From NCBI GenBank assembly GCA_964415045.1, contig CAYPZL010000015.1, forward strand, positions 1-48,342: DNA of 48,342 bases, in the 5' to 3' direction. The notes beneath the pieces were generated by a model that made no database searches, was not told the DNA's origin, and saw nothing but the letters and a program-made list of their open reading frames with translations. Below are positions 1 through 8,671 of the stretch, piece by piece; the stretch's first letter is position 1, and each line of letters opens with the position of its first letter. Source of the stretch: CAYPZL01 sp964415045 (GTDB lineage: Bacteria > Planctomycetota > Phycisphaerae > Sedimentisphaerales > Anaerobacaceae). The translations under genes were made by a program, and so were the position numbers.

Positions 1-47
1 TCCCTAAAGTAAGCCTAATCTCCATTTTGCAAAAGTTCAGTAAGAAG
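1..47 (+). repeat. Right end of a dispersed MITE-like repeat
   Basis: These 47 bases match 39670-39716 with only four mismatches. The shared core includes AAGCCTAATCTCC followed by TTTTGCAAAA. Bases 10-28 are also found, exactly inverted, at 39543-39561. The copy is cut by the window edge, so its left part is not visible. It lies upstream of the promoter of the RCC1-like gene. Its identity as a mobile element is inferred from the two-copy, inverted-end arrangement at 39533-39707. Confidence 0.6.
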
Positions 48-134
48 GCGGCTGCCGTTCCAGATACCGAGGATTGCCGGGCTCTCCGCCGCGACCGAGC
101 CATAGCCCCAACGGCAGAAATCTGGCCAATTTGC

Positions 135-163
135 TTGCTTTTCCTGCTTCAAAAGCCTATAAT
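135..163 (+). promoter_or_regulatory. Sigma-70-like promoter of the RCC1-like gene
   Basis: TTGCTT at 135-140 and a perfect TATAAT at 158-163 are separated by 17 bases. The predicted start of transcription is near 170, giving a leader of about 150 nt to the ATG at 319. The same design (TTGCTG, 17 bases, TATAAT) precedes hemA at 29865-29893. Confidence 0.6.
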
Positions 164-318
164 ATAACCGTAGGATGCGGAAGAAACTATACGGAGATCC
201 CCGGGGCTTCAAAAACCGATGTTTTGCAGCCAGCACAAGGGATGATGAAGAGATTCTCATGATTGCGCAGTACCAACTGGCAATCGGCGAACGTCGCACA
301 CACACGCCTCAGTTGCGG

Positions 319-1899
319 ATGACTCTGTCTCCCTGGCTTTGCGCGCTCCTTCTCTGCGCCGCCGCTCAGGGCGCTTCTGTCGTTTCCTGGGGCAACCCCC
401 TCGACCGGCCGGAAGCTGACGCGCCGGAACGTGAATACGTCTCCGTTTGCGCAGGAGCCTACCACAACCTGGCGCTCACGTCGGACGGCCGGCTTGTCGC
501 CTGGGGCGAATGGGTGAACGGCCAGTGCAATGCGCCCCGCGACGGCGGCTTCACGGCCATTGCTGCCGGATACTATCACAATCTCGCTTTGCGGTCGGAC
601 GGAACGATTGCCGCCTGGGGCAACAATTGGCGCGGGCAATGCAACGTCCCGCAGGGCGAGCGATTTCAGACCATTGCGGCCGGGAACTGGCACAGCCTGG
701 CGATTCGAACCGACGGCTCGCTGGCCGCCTGGGGCTGGAACGAACAAGGTCAGTGCAACCCGCCGCCGGGCAACGATTACCAGGCGATCTGCGCCGGCCA
801 GTATCACAGCCTGGCTCTGAAACACGACGGGGCCCTCGTCGCCTGGGGCGGCAACGGGGACGGCCAGGGCGAGGTGCCGGAAGGCAATGATTTCGTTGCG
901 ATTGCCGCCGGCTCGCTCCACAGTCTGGCCCTGCGTAAGGACGGTTCGCTGATCGCCTGGGGACGCAACGACTACGGTCAATGCAATGTGCCGTCGGGCA
1001 ACGATTTCGTCGCTATCACGGCAAACGGCTTTCACAGTGCCGCTCTGCGGTCAGACGGCTCCGTAGTGGCCTGGGGCTGGGACCGATACGGCCAGTGCGA
1101 CGTCCCGGAGGATACCGACTTCAACAAGATCGCCGCCGGCGGTTTTCATTGCCTGGCAATGAGACTGAATCTGGTAGGGAACCGGCGGGAAGAGCCGAAT
1201 GAGACCGAGCCCGCCAACGTCGCCGCCGCCGATGCGCCCGCCCACGTCGCGACCGGCCCGAAGGAAACGGCACAGGCCCTTCCGGACAGTGACGCACGTG
1301 CGCCGTCGGAAGATCGTTCGCCGTCCGAATCGCCCATCGACGTCGCCACCGGGCCAGAAGAAACGGCGGAAGCTCTTGCGAAAAGTGACGCGCCCACGCC
1401 GTCGAACGGCCGTTTCGTGTCCGACGCGCAGCCGGATCCCGATCCCCCTGCGGCGTCCGAACCCAACGTGCCGGCCGCCGACGTTCCCGTAGCCGGTGAC
1501 CTCGCAGAGGCAGCCGTCGAACGGCCGATGCAAGTCCCTGCCCCGGCAGTCTCGGCAGCCGAAGACATTACCTCCGCCGGCACGAATCAGGAGCCGCCGT
1601 CGGTCACGCCCGCACAAATTACGAAGAGCATCCCTGCCGTGTCGGTGCAGCAAGGAAACGAGCCCGTCGTCGATACCGCCGAACTCAAGCCCCATCGGCC
1701 CGCGACCGCGCCGCCCGACGCCGGTCCCGACCCGGAGGCCCCCAACCGCACAAGCCGCTTCTATCAGGTAGTCGCAGGGGTCGTGGCTGCCGGCCTGATT
1801 CTTCCCGCCATCATCCTCGTCGTTCGCGGAAGGCACCTGCTCGCGAAGCTCTTCGATTTGCACACCTGGGACCAAATCACGACACACCGGCACTACTGA
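319..1899 (+). CDS. RCC1-like beta-propeller protein, exported, C-terminal membrane anchor
   Basis: A 526-residue protein. The chosen ATG gives a typical signal peptide (MTLSPWLCALLLCAAAQGA); in-frame ATGs at 175 and 259 would place a charged segment before it, and the RBS is weak in all cases. Residues about 20-310 hold seven copies of a roughly 40-residue unit of the form VAWG-N-xx-GQCNVP-xx-F-AIAAG-xxHSLAL-xxDGS, which is the RCC1/BNR-II-type blade and predicts a seven-bladed propeller. A Pro/Ala/Glu-rich, probably disordered linker follows. A single hydrophobic segment (VVAGVVAAGLILPAIILVV) and a basic tail end the protein. The likely picture is a propeller displayed outside the inner membrane and tethered at the C-terminus. 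RCC1-type propellers usually bind proteins or ligands; no substrate can be assigned. Confidence 0.75.
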   Translation: MTLSPWLCALLLCAAAQGASVVSWGNPLDRPEADAPEREYVSVCAGAYHNLALTSDGRLVAWGEWVNGQCNAPRDGGFTAIAAGYYHNLALRSDGTIAAWGNNWRGQCNVPQGERFQTIAAGNWHSLAIRTDGSLAAWGWNEQGQCNPPPGNDYQAICAGQYHSLALKHDGALVAWGGNGDGQGEVPEGNDFVAIAAGSLHSLALRKDGSLIAWGRNDYGQCNVPSGNDFVAITANGFHSAALRSDGSVVAWGWDRYGQCDVPEDTDFNKIAAGGFHCLAMRLNLVGNRREEPNETEPANVAAADAPAHVATGPKETAQALPDSDARAPSEDRSPSESPIDVATGPEETAEALAKSDAPTPSNGRFVSDAQPDPDPPAASEPNVPAADVPVAGDLAEAAVERPMQVPAPAVSAAEDITSAGTNQEPPSVTPAQITKSIPAVSVQQGNEPVVDTAELKPHRPATAPPDAGPDPEAPNRTSRFYQVVAGVVAAGLILPAIILVVRGRHLLAKLFDLHTWDQITTHRHY

Positions 1900-2119
1900 T
1901 CCTTCCACCGTCCCGGCCAGCAAGAAGATCTCTCATGCCGCGCGTCTCCAGCCTCGGGACTCATGCCTCTGCCGGAGGATCTTGTATTCGCCGAGTGTTT
2001 CTGTTAGCATCCTGGTCGTGGTCCGGACGGGAATGACGGGCCATTGCGTGAGGAACTCGCCAGGAATCGGATCGTTCGGCGCCGTCACGGCGACCCGGAC
2101 GTGAAAAGGGGAGAACCCA

Positions 2120-3901
2120 ATGGTAATAGACGCAAACAGACCCAAAGCCAATCTCAGTTGCTTCGCTATGATTCTGCTGCTGGTCACGGCGTGCGGACCC
2201 GTTCACGCCGGCGCGGGGCCCTATCGTAACTACAAATCGCTGCGAAGCCATCTGGCAAGCCTGGCCCGGCGCGAACCCAATCTCGTACGCCTCGATACGT
2301 TGGCGCGGTCCCTGGAAGGGCGCAAGATCTGGATCGCCGAGATCGGACGGGGCGACGACGAGGCGCGCAGCACCCGTCCGGCGATGCTCGTGGTGGCCGG
2401 CATCGAGGGCGACGATCTGATCGGATCGCGTGTAGCCGCGTCCTGGATCGAAAACCTGATCGAGAAGTACGAGCAGCACGCCGATATCACCAACCTGTTG
2501 AATACGACGACCCTCTACGTGGTCCCCCGGCTCAATCCGGACGCGGCGGAGGACTTCTTCGGCCCGGTGCAGGTGGAGAGGACCGTCAACGGCCGGCCCT
2601 TTGACGACGACCACGACGGACTGCTCGACGAGGATGGGCCCGAGGATCTCAACGCCGACGGTTCTGTCACCTGGATGCGCGTTCGGGACCCGCGCGGCGA
2701 ATACGCCCTCGATCCCATCGACGAGCGACTGCTCGTGAAAGCCGATCCCGCCGAACGGGAAGCGGGCGCCTGGCGCTATCTGCCCGAAGGCATCGACAGC
2801 GACCACGACGGAAAATGGAACGAGGACGGGCCCGGCGGCGTCAACCTGAACCGCAACTTCCCCTGCCGGTACGCGTACTTCGCCTCCGACGCCGGGCTTC
2901 ACCCCGTCAGCGAAAACGAGACGCGGGCCCTGGCCGACTTCGTCGTGGACCATGCGAACATCGGCATCGTACTGACCTACGGGGCCGCTGACAACCTTCT
3001 GAAATGCCCCGAAGGTGGCGAGCCGCCGGCAAGGCGAAAGCCGCTGACGGCGGTAGACGAAAAGGACGTGGATTACTATCGCGTGGCCGGTGAGCTTTTC
3101 CGCGAGACCTTCGGGCTGGATAAAGATCTGGAAGGGCAAACGTTTCCCGGAACGTTCAGCGACTGGATGTACTTCCATCGCGGCCGGTTCTCCGTAGCGG
3201 CCCGCCCCTGGAATCTCGACGTCGAGATCGAGCTTGCTGAAGACAACGAGGATCAAGAGACGGCCGAGCCCAATGAAACGAGCGACCGGGACACTGCCGA
3301 GCAGGGGCCGGACGAGGAAGAGTCGGACAAGGAGGACGAGGACAAGAGAAATGAGAAGCAGCGGCAACGATTGGCGTGGTTCGACGCCCACTGCCCCGAC
3401 GCCTTCCTCGCGTGGCAGCCTTTCGAGCATCCCGATTTTCCGGGCCGGAGGGTGGAAATCGGTGGCTACCGGCCCTTCGCGTTGACGAATCCGCCGCGGG
3501 ACAGGGTCGCCGACGTCGTCGCGCGCCAAAGCGAGTTCCTCACGGCACTGGCGCAGAAGCTGCCGCGCATCGGTCTGGCCGGGACCGAGGTCAAGCATCT
3601 GGGCAATTCCGTCTTTGAAGTGACGCTCTCCGTCGAGAACAAGGGATTCCTGCCGACGGTGCTCTCCCACGGCGTGCGCACGGGCGCGGTTCACCCCACG
3701 CGCGTCACGCTGGGCATCCACGACGACCGCATTCTCTCGGGGCGGCGGATCACGTATCTGCCCCCGATTGCGGGCAGCGGCGCAACGGCCCGGGCCCGGT
3801 ATGTCCTGCACGTACCCGACGCCCGCGAAGTCGAGTTCTCCGTCGTCTCGGCGCTGGCCGGCCAATTCCACGGCACGATCGAACTGTCGAAGGAGCAGTG
3901 A
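2120..3901 (+). CDS. M14 carboxypeptidase-like pseudoenzyme, probable lipoprotein
   Basis: A 593-residue M14 (zinc carboxypeptidase) fold homologue, start supported by GGGGAG upstream. The N-terminus has a short hydrophobic stretch ending in LLVTAC, a possible lipobox (Cys25). Ungapped comparison with the next gene shows that the zinc signature HGNE is IEGDD here (ligand His to Glu96, ligand Glu to Asp99). The third ligand His is Gly288 in LTYGAAD, and the catalytic Glu region NELW reads ARPW. The substrate-side NRN motif (residues 244-246) is kept. Two Asp-rich loops (residues 162-183 and 225-238, DxDxDG type) look calcium-binding. An acidic insert (about residues 373-412) is rich in Glu/Asp. 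It is one base upstream of the active paralogue and surely co-transcribed. I infer loss of peptidase activity and a binding or partner role. Confidence 0.8.
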   Translation: MVIDANRPKANLSCFAMILLLVTACGPVHAGAGPYRNYKSLRSHLASLARREPNLVRLDTLARSLEGRKIWIAEIGRGDDEARSTRPAMLVVAGIEGDDLIGSRVAASWIENLIEKYEQHADITNLLNTTTLYVVPRLNPDAAEDFFGPVQVERTVNGRPFDDDHDGLLDEDGPEDLNADGSVTWMRVRDPRGEYALDPIDERLLVKADPAEREAGAWRYLPEGIDSDHDGKWNEDGPGGVNLNRNFPCRYAYFASDAGLHPVSENETRALADFVVDHANIGIVLTYGAADNLLKCPEGGEPPARRKPLTAVDEKDVDYYRVAGELFRETFGLDKDLEGQTFPGTFSDWMYFHRGRFSVAARPWNLDVEIELAEDNEDQETAEPNETSDRDTAEQGPDEEESDKEDEDKRNEKQRQRLAWFDAHCPDAFLAWQPFEHPDFPGRRVEIGGYRPFALTNPPRDRVADVVARQSEFLTALAQKLPRIGLAGTEVKHLGNSVFEVTLSVENKGFLPTVLSHGVRTGAVHPTRVTLGIHDDRILSGRRITYLPPIAGSGATARARYVLHVPDAREVEFSVVSALAGQFHGTIELSKEQ

Positions 3902-3902
3902 C

Positions 3903-5735
3903 ATGCACACGTTCAGAACGCGTGATAAGAGCTACCTCACCGGAAGAACAGAACGAGTTTGCACGGTGCTCCTGCTCGCCGGCGCGACGCTTTTCGCAAC
4001 GGCGGCAAGCTTCGCCGGCGCGCCGCCGAAGCGCGGGCCGAAATCGCTCGATCCGGCGGACCACTCGTTCCCCGCCTTGGGCGCTTCCCACGCCAGAAAG
4101 GTCGAGGTGGCCTGGAACCGGTTCTACGATCACGCCGGCCTCAGCGCCATCCTCGCGCGGCTGCACGAGGCCTTCCCGGACCTGACGCGACTCTATTCCA
4201 TCGGCGCCTCCACTCAAGGCCGGGACCTCTGGTGCCTGGAGGTGACGGCCCGCAACGTCGGCACGCCGGAGCGAAAGCCCGGCATGTACATGCACGGCAA
4301 CATACACGGCAACGAGGTGCAGTGCGCCGAGACCGTGGCCTACACCGCCTGGTATCTCTGCCACCAATACGGACGCCTCGAAAAAGTCACTGCCCTGCTG
4401 GACGAGCGGGTCTTCTACCTCGTGCCGACGATCAACCCGGACGGCCGCGACCAGTGGTTCCAGGACGCCGAGGGCATCTCCTCGCGCACGGGCCTGGAGC
4501 CCCGAGACGACGACCGCGACGGGCTGGTGGACGAAGACAACTACGACGATCTCAACGGCGACGGCGTCATCACCATGATGCGCATCAAGGACCCGTACGC
4601 GTCGCGCTGGGGCCGGCACAAGCCGCACCCCGACTATCCCGATGACGTCACCGTGCGGACGCCGCCGGACGAGCTGGGCGAGTACTGCCTGCTCGGCTGG
4701 GAAGGCATCGACAACGACGGGGACGGCCAGATCAACGAGGACGGGCCCGGCCGCTACGACCTCAACCGCAACTGGGGATACGACTGGCAGCCCGAGTACG
4801 TACAGCGCGGGGCCCACGACTACCCGTTCTCCCAGCCCGAAACGCGAGCGATCGCGCAGTTCGTGCTCGACCATCCCAACATCGCCGCCGCCCAGACCTA
4901 CCACAACGCCGGCGGCATGATCCTCATGAGCCCCGGACGAGAGGGCGGCGCGATGCACAGCCGCGACGAGGAAGTCCTCCGCCTCATGACCGAGCGCGGC
5001 GAGAAGATCCTGCCCTTCTACCGGGCCATGACCGTGTGGAAAGACCTGTACACCGTCTGGGGCAGCGAGCACGACTGGCTCTACGGGGGGCGCGGCATTC
5101 TCACCTTCACGAACGAATTGTGGACGTCACGAAACCTGTACAAAACGGGCGACCACACCTCGGATGAACAGGAGGCCGAGTTCATCGACTACGTGCTCCT
5201 GGGCGACGGCTTCGTCCCCTGGCAGGAATACGACCACCCCACCTACGGCAAGATCGAGATCGGCGGGCGCAAGAAGGAATGGGGCCGAATCCCGCCGTCT
5301 TTCCTGCTCGAAGAGGAGCTGCACCGCAACATGGCGTTCGCGCTCTACCACGCCGGCATGATGCCCCGGCTCGCGATCGACGACGTGCAGATCGAGAAGC
5401 TCGGCGCCGGTCTGTTCAAGATCTGGGTGACGGTGCGCAACGACCGCATCATCCCCACGCGCAGCGCCCACGACGTCGCGAACCACATCAACCGCCCCGA
5501 CGTTATCTCCCTGGCCGGCAACGACGTCACGGTGCTCTCGGGCGGCTACGTGACGGACCGGTTCTTCAAGCGCGTCGAGGCCGTGGAACACCGGCCGGAC
5601 CGACTGATGCTCGATACCATCGCCGGGATGGACGAGACGCGCGTGCAGTTCGTCGTCAGCGGCCGCGGCGCGTTCACCGTCACCGTCGACTCGCCCAAAG
5701 GCGGGCTGCTCCGCGAAGAGAGAACGCTGCCTTAG
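3903..5735 (+). CDS. M14-family zinc carboxypeptidase, secreted
   Basis: A 610-residue exported peptidase. The ATG at 3903 is preceded by AAGGAG that lies inside the end of the previous gene. A signal peptide covers about residues 1-40 (TVLLLAGATLFATAASFAGA). Zinc ligands are visible as HGNE (His135, Glu138) and His334 in TYHNAGG; the catalytic Glu405 is in TNELW and the NRN substrate motif is at 288-290. Two Asp-rich loops (DDDRDGLVDEDNYDDLNGDG at 202-221 and DNDGDGQINEDG at 270-281) are inserted near the active-site core and resemble EF-hand calcium loops, suggesting calcium-dependent stability outside the cell. The C-terminal ~170 residues look like a beta-sandwich. The family removes C-terminal residues from peptides; the real substrate is unknown. 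The stop codon overlaps the convergent next gene by 4 bases. Confidence 0.9.
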   Translation: MHTFRTRDKSYLTGRTERVCTVLLLAGATLFATAASFAGAPPKRGPKSLDPADHSFPALGASHARKVEVAWNRFYDHAGLSAILARLHEAFPDLTRLYSIGASTQGRDLWCLEVTARNVGTPERKPGMYMHGNIHGNEVQCAETVAYTAWYLCHQYGRLEKVTALLDERVFYLVPTINPDGRDQWFQDAEGISSRTGLEPRDDDRDGLVDEDNYDDLNGDGVITMMRIKDPYASRWGRHKPHPDYPDDVTVRTPPDELGEYCLLGWEGIDNDGDGQINEDGPGRYDLNRNWGYDWQPEYVQRGAHDYPFSQPETRAIAQFVLDHPNIAAAQTYHNAGGMILMSPGREGGAMHSRDEEVLRLMTERGEKILPFYRAMTVWKDLYTVWGSEHDWLYGGRGILTFTNELWTSRNLYKTGDHTSDEQEAEFIDYVLLGDGFVPWQEYDHPTYGKIEIGGRKKEWGRIPPSFLLEEELHRNMAFALYHAGMMPRLAIDDVQIEKLGAGLFKIWVTVRNDRIIPTRSAHDVANHINRPDVISLAGNDVTVLSGGYVTDRFFKRVEAVEHRPDRLMLDTIAGMDETRVQFVVSGRGAFTVTVDSPKGGLLREERTLP

Positions 5736-8563
5736 CGGGCGCGGCCCTCCTCGGCCGGATGGACCCACACGCGTCCGCGGGCCGGGATGCGGAAGCGCAG
5801 CACGACGGTATCTTGCGATGTGTCCGGGCGGGATGCGATGGGCCGGCCTGAGAAACGGTCGGTGAAGCGCAAGTGCTTGCCGGGCGCCAGCGGCACGGTG
5901 ATGGTGACGTCCGCATCCGCGTCGTTGAAGTTCTGCACGACGCAACCGCCCTGCCCCGCATTGGCGAACGGATGATAGGTCACGCCGGCGGGCCCCGCGA
6001 AAATCGGCGTCTCCGCACCGCGAAACACCGCCCGCAGCGCCGACAGCGCGCCCCCGCCTATCGAGAGCAGGCCCAGTGGCCGGGGGCACAGCAGCACCTC
6101 CCCCACCGCGTCGAAATCCGCCTGGCTGTACGTATGCGTGTTGAGCAGCGAAAGGCGCTTCTCAGGCTTCGCCACCGTGCGTAGCAGCACCAACTTCTTC
6201 CCGTCGGCGCGGCACGTCACGTCGCCGCTCTCGGCCTCGATGGGCGCCTCCAAATCGACCGCCGTCCGCGCCTGCGAGCCCGGAACGGAGGTCTCCAACA
6301 CCGCGCGAAGCGGGCTCGACTTCAGTTGCGGATCGACGCCCAGCCTGCGGGCGAGCTTGCGGGGGTTGGGCAACGCGAGGAGGAGATTCGTCGTGACAAC
6401 CACACTCGTGCCGTTGGCCCACGCCTTCTTCATGCGCGCCGGGAGATCGGGGTCGGCCGCCGCCTGGGCCGGCAGAAAGACCATCGGCGCATCGTCGGGA
6501 AACTCGTGCACCGGAACCAGCGGAATGCCCAGCATGCCGAGGAAATCCATGAGATACATATCGCCGGCGGGATCGCTGTTGGGCGGTTTGTACGCGGGCA
6601 CGCCCACCACCGGATGCTTACGAACGAAGGCGGCCAAGTCGGCGAGGCGGTCGAACTGCGCCGCGACCTTCTCGTGATCCGGATGCCCGGCCATGACGTT
6701 GCCCAGGTTGAAGAACACCAACTCCGGCGCCCCGGCCAGGACGCTGGTGTACGCCTGGTCGAGGAAATCGTGCTCGCCGCAGTCGCCGTGGTCGAACCAG
6801 GCCCCGCCGATCTTGCCGCCCGCGATGCCGGCCAGCCAGCGATAGTTGACGAACCCCTCGTACGGCTGGACGAAGCCGAACCGCTGCGTGTTGCGGCCGC
6901 GCGTCTCGGTGCCCACCCAGACGCGATCGAAGATCCGCGGAAATGTCTCGGTGTCGTAGCCGAACAGGTGGAACCGGTCGTACCACTGCGGGTACTTGAC
7001 GATCATGGTGATGTCGGGATTGACCTCTTTGGCCGGCCCGACGAAAATCGATCGCGCCAGCTCGGTCAGCAGTTCCCGGCGGTACCGTCCCCAGGAGCGA
7101 CTGCCCTTAGCCCGCTTCGATTCGGCGCTGACGTCGGCGGTGCAGAGAAAATCATCGACGATGAACGTATCGAAGATCGGCGCGGCCATGCGCATGATCC
7201 GTTCCAGGTCGCGCTGCGTCTTGGCGTTCTGCCAGTTGAACCAGCCAAGCGTGCCCTGCTGCCGCACGCCGACGTCGGCGCCGGGCACGGTGGCGATCCC
7301 GCCTGCCACCGCGATGTCGCGCTGCGCGAGCCAGTCGCGCACGAAGACGAGCCGCTCGGGCGAAACCACGTGCCCGCCGCGATAGACTTCCAGGTATAGC
7401 TTCGTGATCCCCATCCGCTCGACGACGTCCCACGCCCGCGCCCGGAAGTCCGCGTCGGTCGCCATCTGCTCGACCTGTCGCGACGTCGCATAGCACCCGA
7501 ACCGAAGATCGCCCACCCGGCCCCGTGCCTTCTCCAACAAGGTCGAAGGCTCGCCCCCTTTCGTTCCCTCTGTTTCAGGCCGCGATCTTCCCGGGGGGAA
7601 CCAGCCTCTCAGGAACTCCTCGACCGTCCCGTCGTAGACGGCTTCGGCGAGGAATTCCTTGCCCTGCTGGTTGCCCCACGAGTAGTTGATGATGAGCCGG
7701 CCGTCGTACTGGCAGAAATCGATGTCGGAATTGTTGATATTCCGGGCCTCGGCGATGCGCCGGCGCTGCTCGGTCGTGAGTTTCTCATTGGCGATCTGCT
7801 TGTCCTCGGGCGAGGCTTTCAGCACGGGGTTCAGGGGGCTCGGTTCCCAGTGGATCAGGTCCCTGGACCGCACGACGCGCATCTCGTAGCCGTCGTGGGC
7901 TTCCAGGTAAAAATCGTAGAAGTAGCCGTCCAGATAGCGCAGGCAATGCGGCGCCGAGTAGCGGTCCTTAGCATAGACGCACTCCGGCGCGGTCAGCTTC
8001 CATGTGCGCAGGTCCTTCGAGGTGGCGAACCGCGCGGTAAAGGCCGTACCCACCTGCTCCCTGGGTTTGTGAATCTCGAACATCATGACGTACTTATCCG
8101 CCGCCTTGCAGATCGACGTGTTGCAGATTCCAAACCCGTCCAGATCCAGGGCGGTCCAGTTCCGCCACCGCTTGAGGTCCTTCGAGGCAAACATCTCGAC
8201 CCGCCGGCCGGTCCAGCCCTGCTCCGTGCTCGTGCCGGTGACGTAGACGGTGTCGCCGTCTACAAATGCGCTGGAAAAGACGTACCCACGCGCGAAGGGC
8301 GCGGTCGGCTCGCCCGTGCGGACATCGACCAGGCGGGAGTAGTTCTCGCCGAGCTCGTTGCCCTCGTAGCTGGTGCGCACCCACTCGCAGCGATAGAGCT
8401 TGCCCCGGAACACCACCGGCGTGGTCTCCACCAGATCGCAGTCGATCGTCCCGAGTTTGCGAATCAAAGGCCGCCCCTGCGAATCCACCGGCGCCGCCGC
8501 CGCGCCGCCGATCAATATCGCCAGCAGAAACGCCACCACGCCCGGTCCGTATGCTCGTGCCAT
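5732..8563 (-). CDS. Secreted glycosidase-like protein: beta-propeller plus TIM-barrel
   Basis: A 943-residue protein with a signal peptide (residues 1-23). Residues about 25-340 carry repeated S-(K/R)-DL-xx-W signatures (ASKDLKRW, TSKDLRTW, RSRDLIHW), which mark five-bladed propellers of the GH43/GH32/GH117 type. Residues about 355-720 resemble a glycoside-hydrolase TIM barrel: candidate acid residues occur in DTFIVDDF and in GGAWFDHGDCGEHD. The C-terminal ~150 residues look like a beta-sandwich. A propeller and a TIM barrel in one chain is uncommon and suggests either two activities or a substrate-holding propeller. GGGAG precedes the ATG. The exact family and the sugar are not certain. Confidence 0.7.
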   Translation of the reverse strand: MARAYGPGVVAFLLAILIGGAAAAPVDSQGRPLIRKLGTIDCDLVETTPVVFRGKLYRCEWVRTSYEGNELGENYSRLVDVRTGEPTAPFARGYVFSSAFVDGDTVYVTGTSTEQGWTGRRVEMFASKDLKRWRNWTALDLDGFGICNTSICKAADKYVMMFEIHKPREQVGTAFTARFATSKDLRTWKLTAPECVYAKDRYSAPHCLRYLDGYFYDFYLEAHDGYEMRVVRSRDLIHWEPSPLNPVLKASPEDKQIANEKLTTEQRRRIAEARNINNSDIDFCQYDGRLIINYSWGNQQGKEFLAEAVYDGTVEEFLRGWFPPGRSRPETEGTKGGEPSTLLEKARGRVGDLRFGCYATSRQVEQMATDADFRARAWDVVERMGITKLYLEVYRGGHVVSPERLVFVRDWLAQRDIAVAGGIATVPGADVGVRQQGTLGWFNWQNAKTQRDLERIMRMAAPIFDTFIVDDFLCTADVSAESKRAKGSRSWGRYRRELLTELARSIFVGPAKEVNPDITMIVKYPQWYDRFHLFGYDTETFPRIFDRVWVGTETRGRNTQRFGFVQPYEGFVNYRWLAGIAGGKIGGAWFDHGDCGEHDFLDQAYTSVLAGAPELVFFNLGNVMAGHPDHEKVAAQFDRLADLAAFVRKHPVVGVPAYKPPNSDPAGDMYLMDFLGMLGIPLVPVHEFPDDAPMVFLPAQAAADPDLPARMKKAWANGTSVVVTTNLLLALPNPRKLARRLGVDPQLKSSPLRAVLETSVPGSQARTAVDLEAPIEAESGDVTCRADGKKLVLLRTVAKPEKRLSLLNTHTYSQADFDAVGEVLLCPRPLGLLSIGGGALSALRAVFRGAETPIFAGPAGVTYHPFANAGQGGCVVQNFNDADADVTITVPLAPGKHLRFTDRFSGRPIASRPDTSQDTVVLRFRIPARGRVWVHPAEEGRAR

Positions 8564-8671
8564 CCGTCACTTCTCCCATTGCCATCGTAAGAAACGAGCA
8601 GGCGCCGCCCATGTGAGCGTCCCCTCGCATACGCTACCGCAAGCTCCCTCAGCAAGCAAGGCCGGACGCCT

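Noticed and set aside
187..1035. Long open frames antisense to or shifted from real genes (also 1961-3910, 3750-5072, 42656-45760 and many others)
   Set aside because: In GC-rich DNA the other frames of a coding sequence stay open. These show low-complexity Arg/Pro/Gly-rich translations, no start signals and no family motifs.
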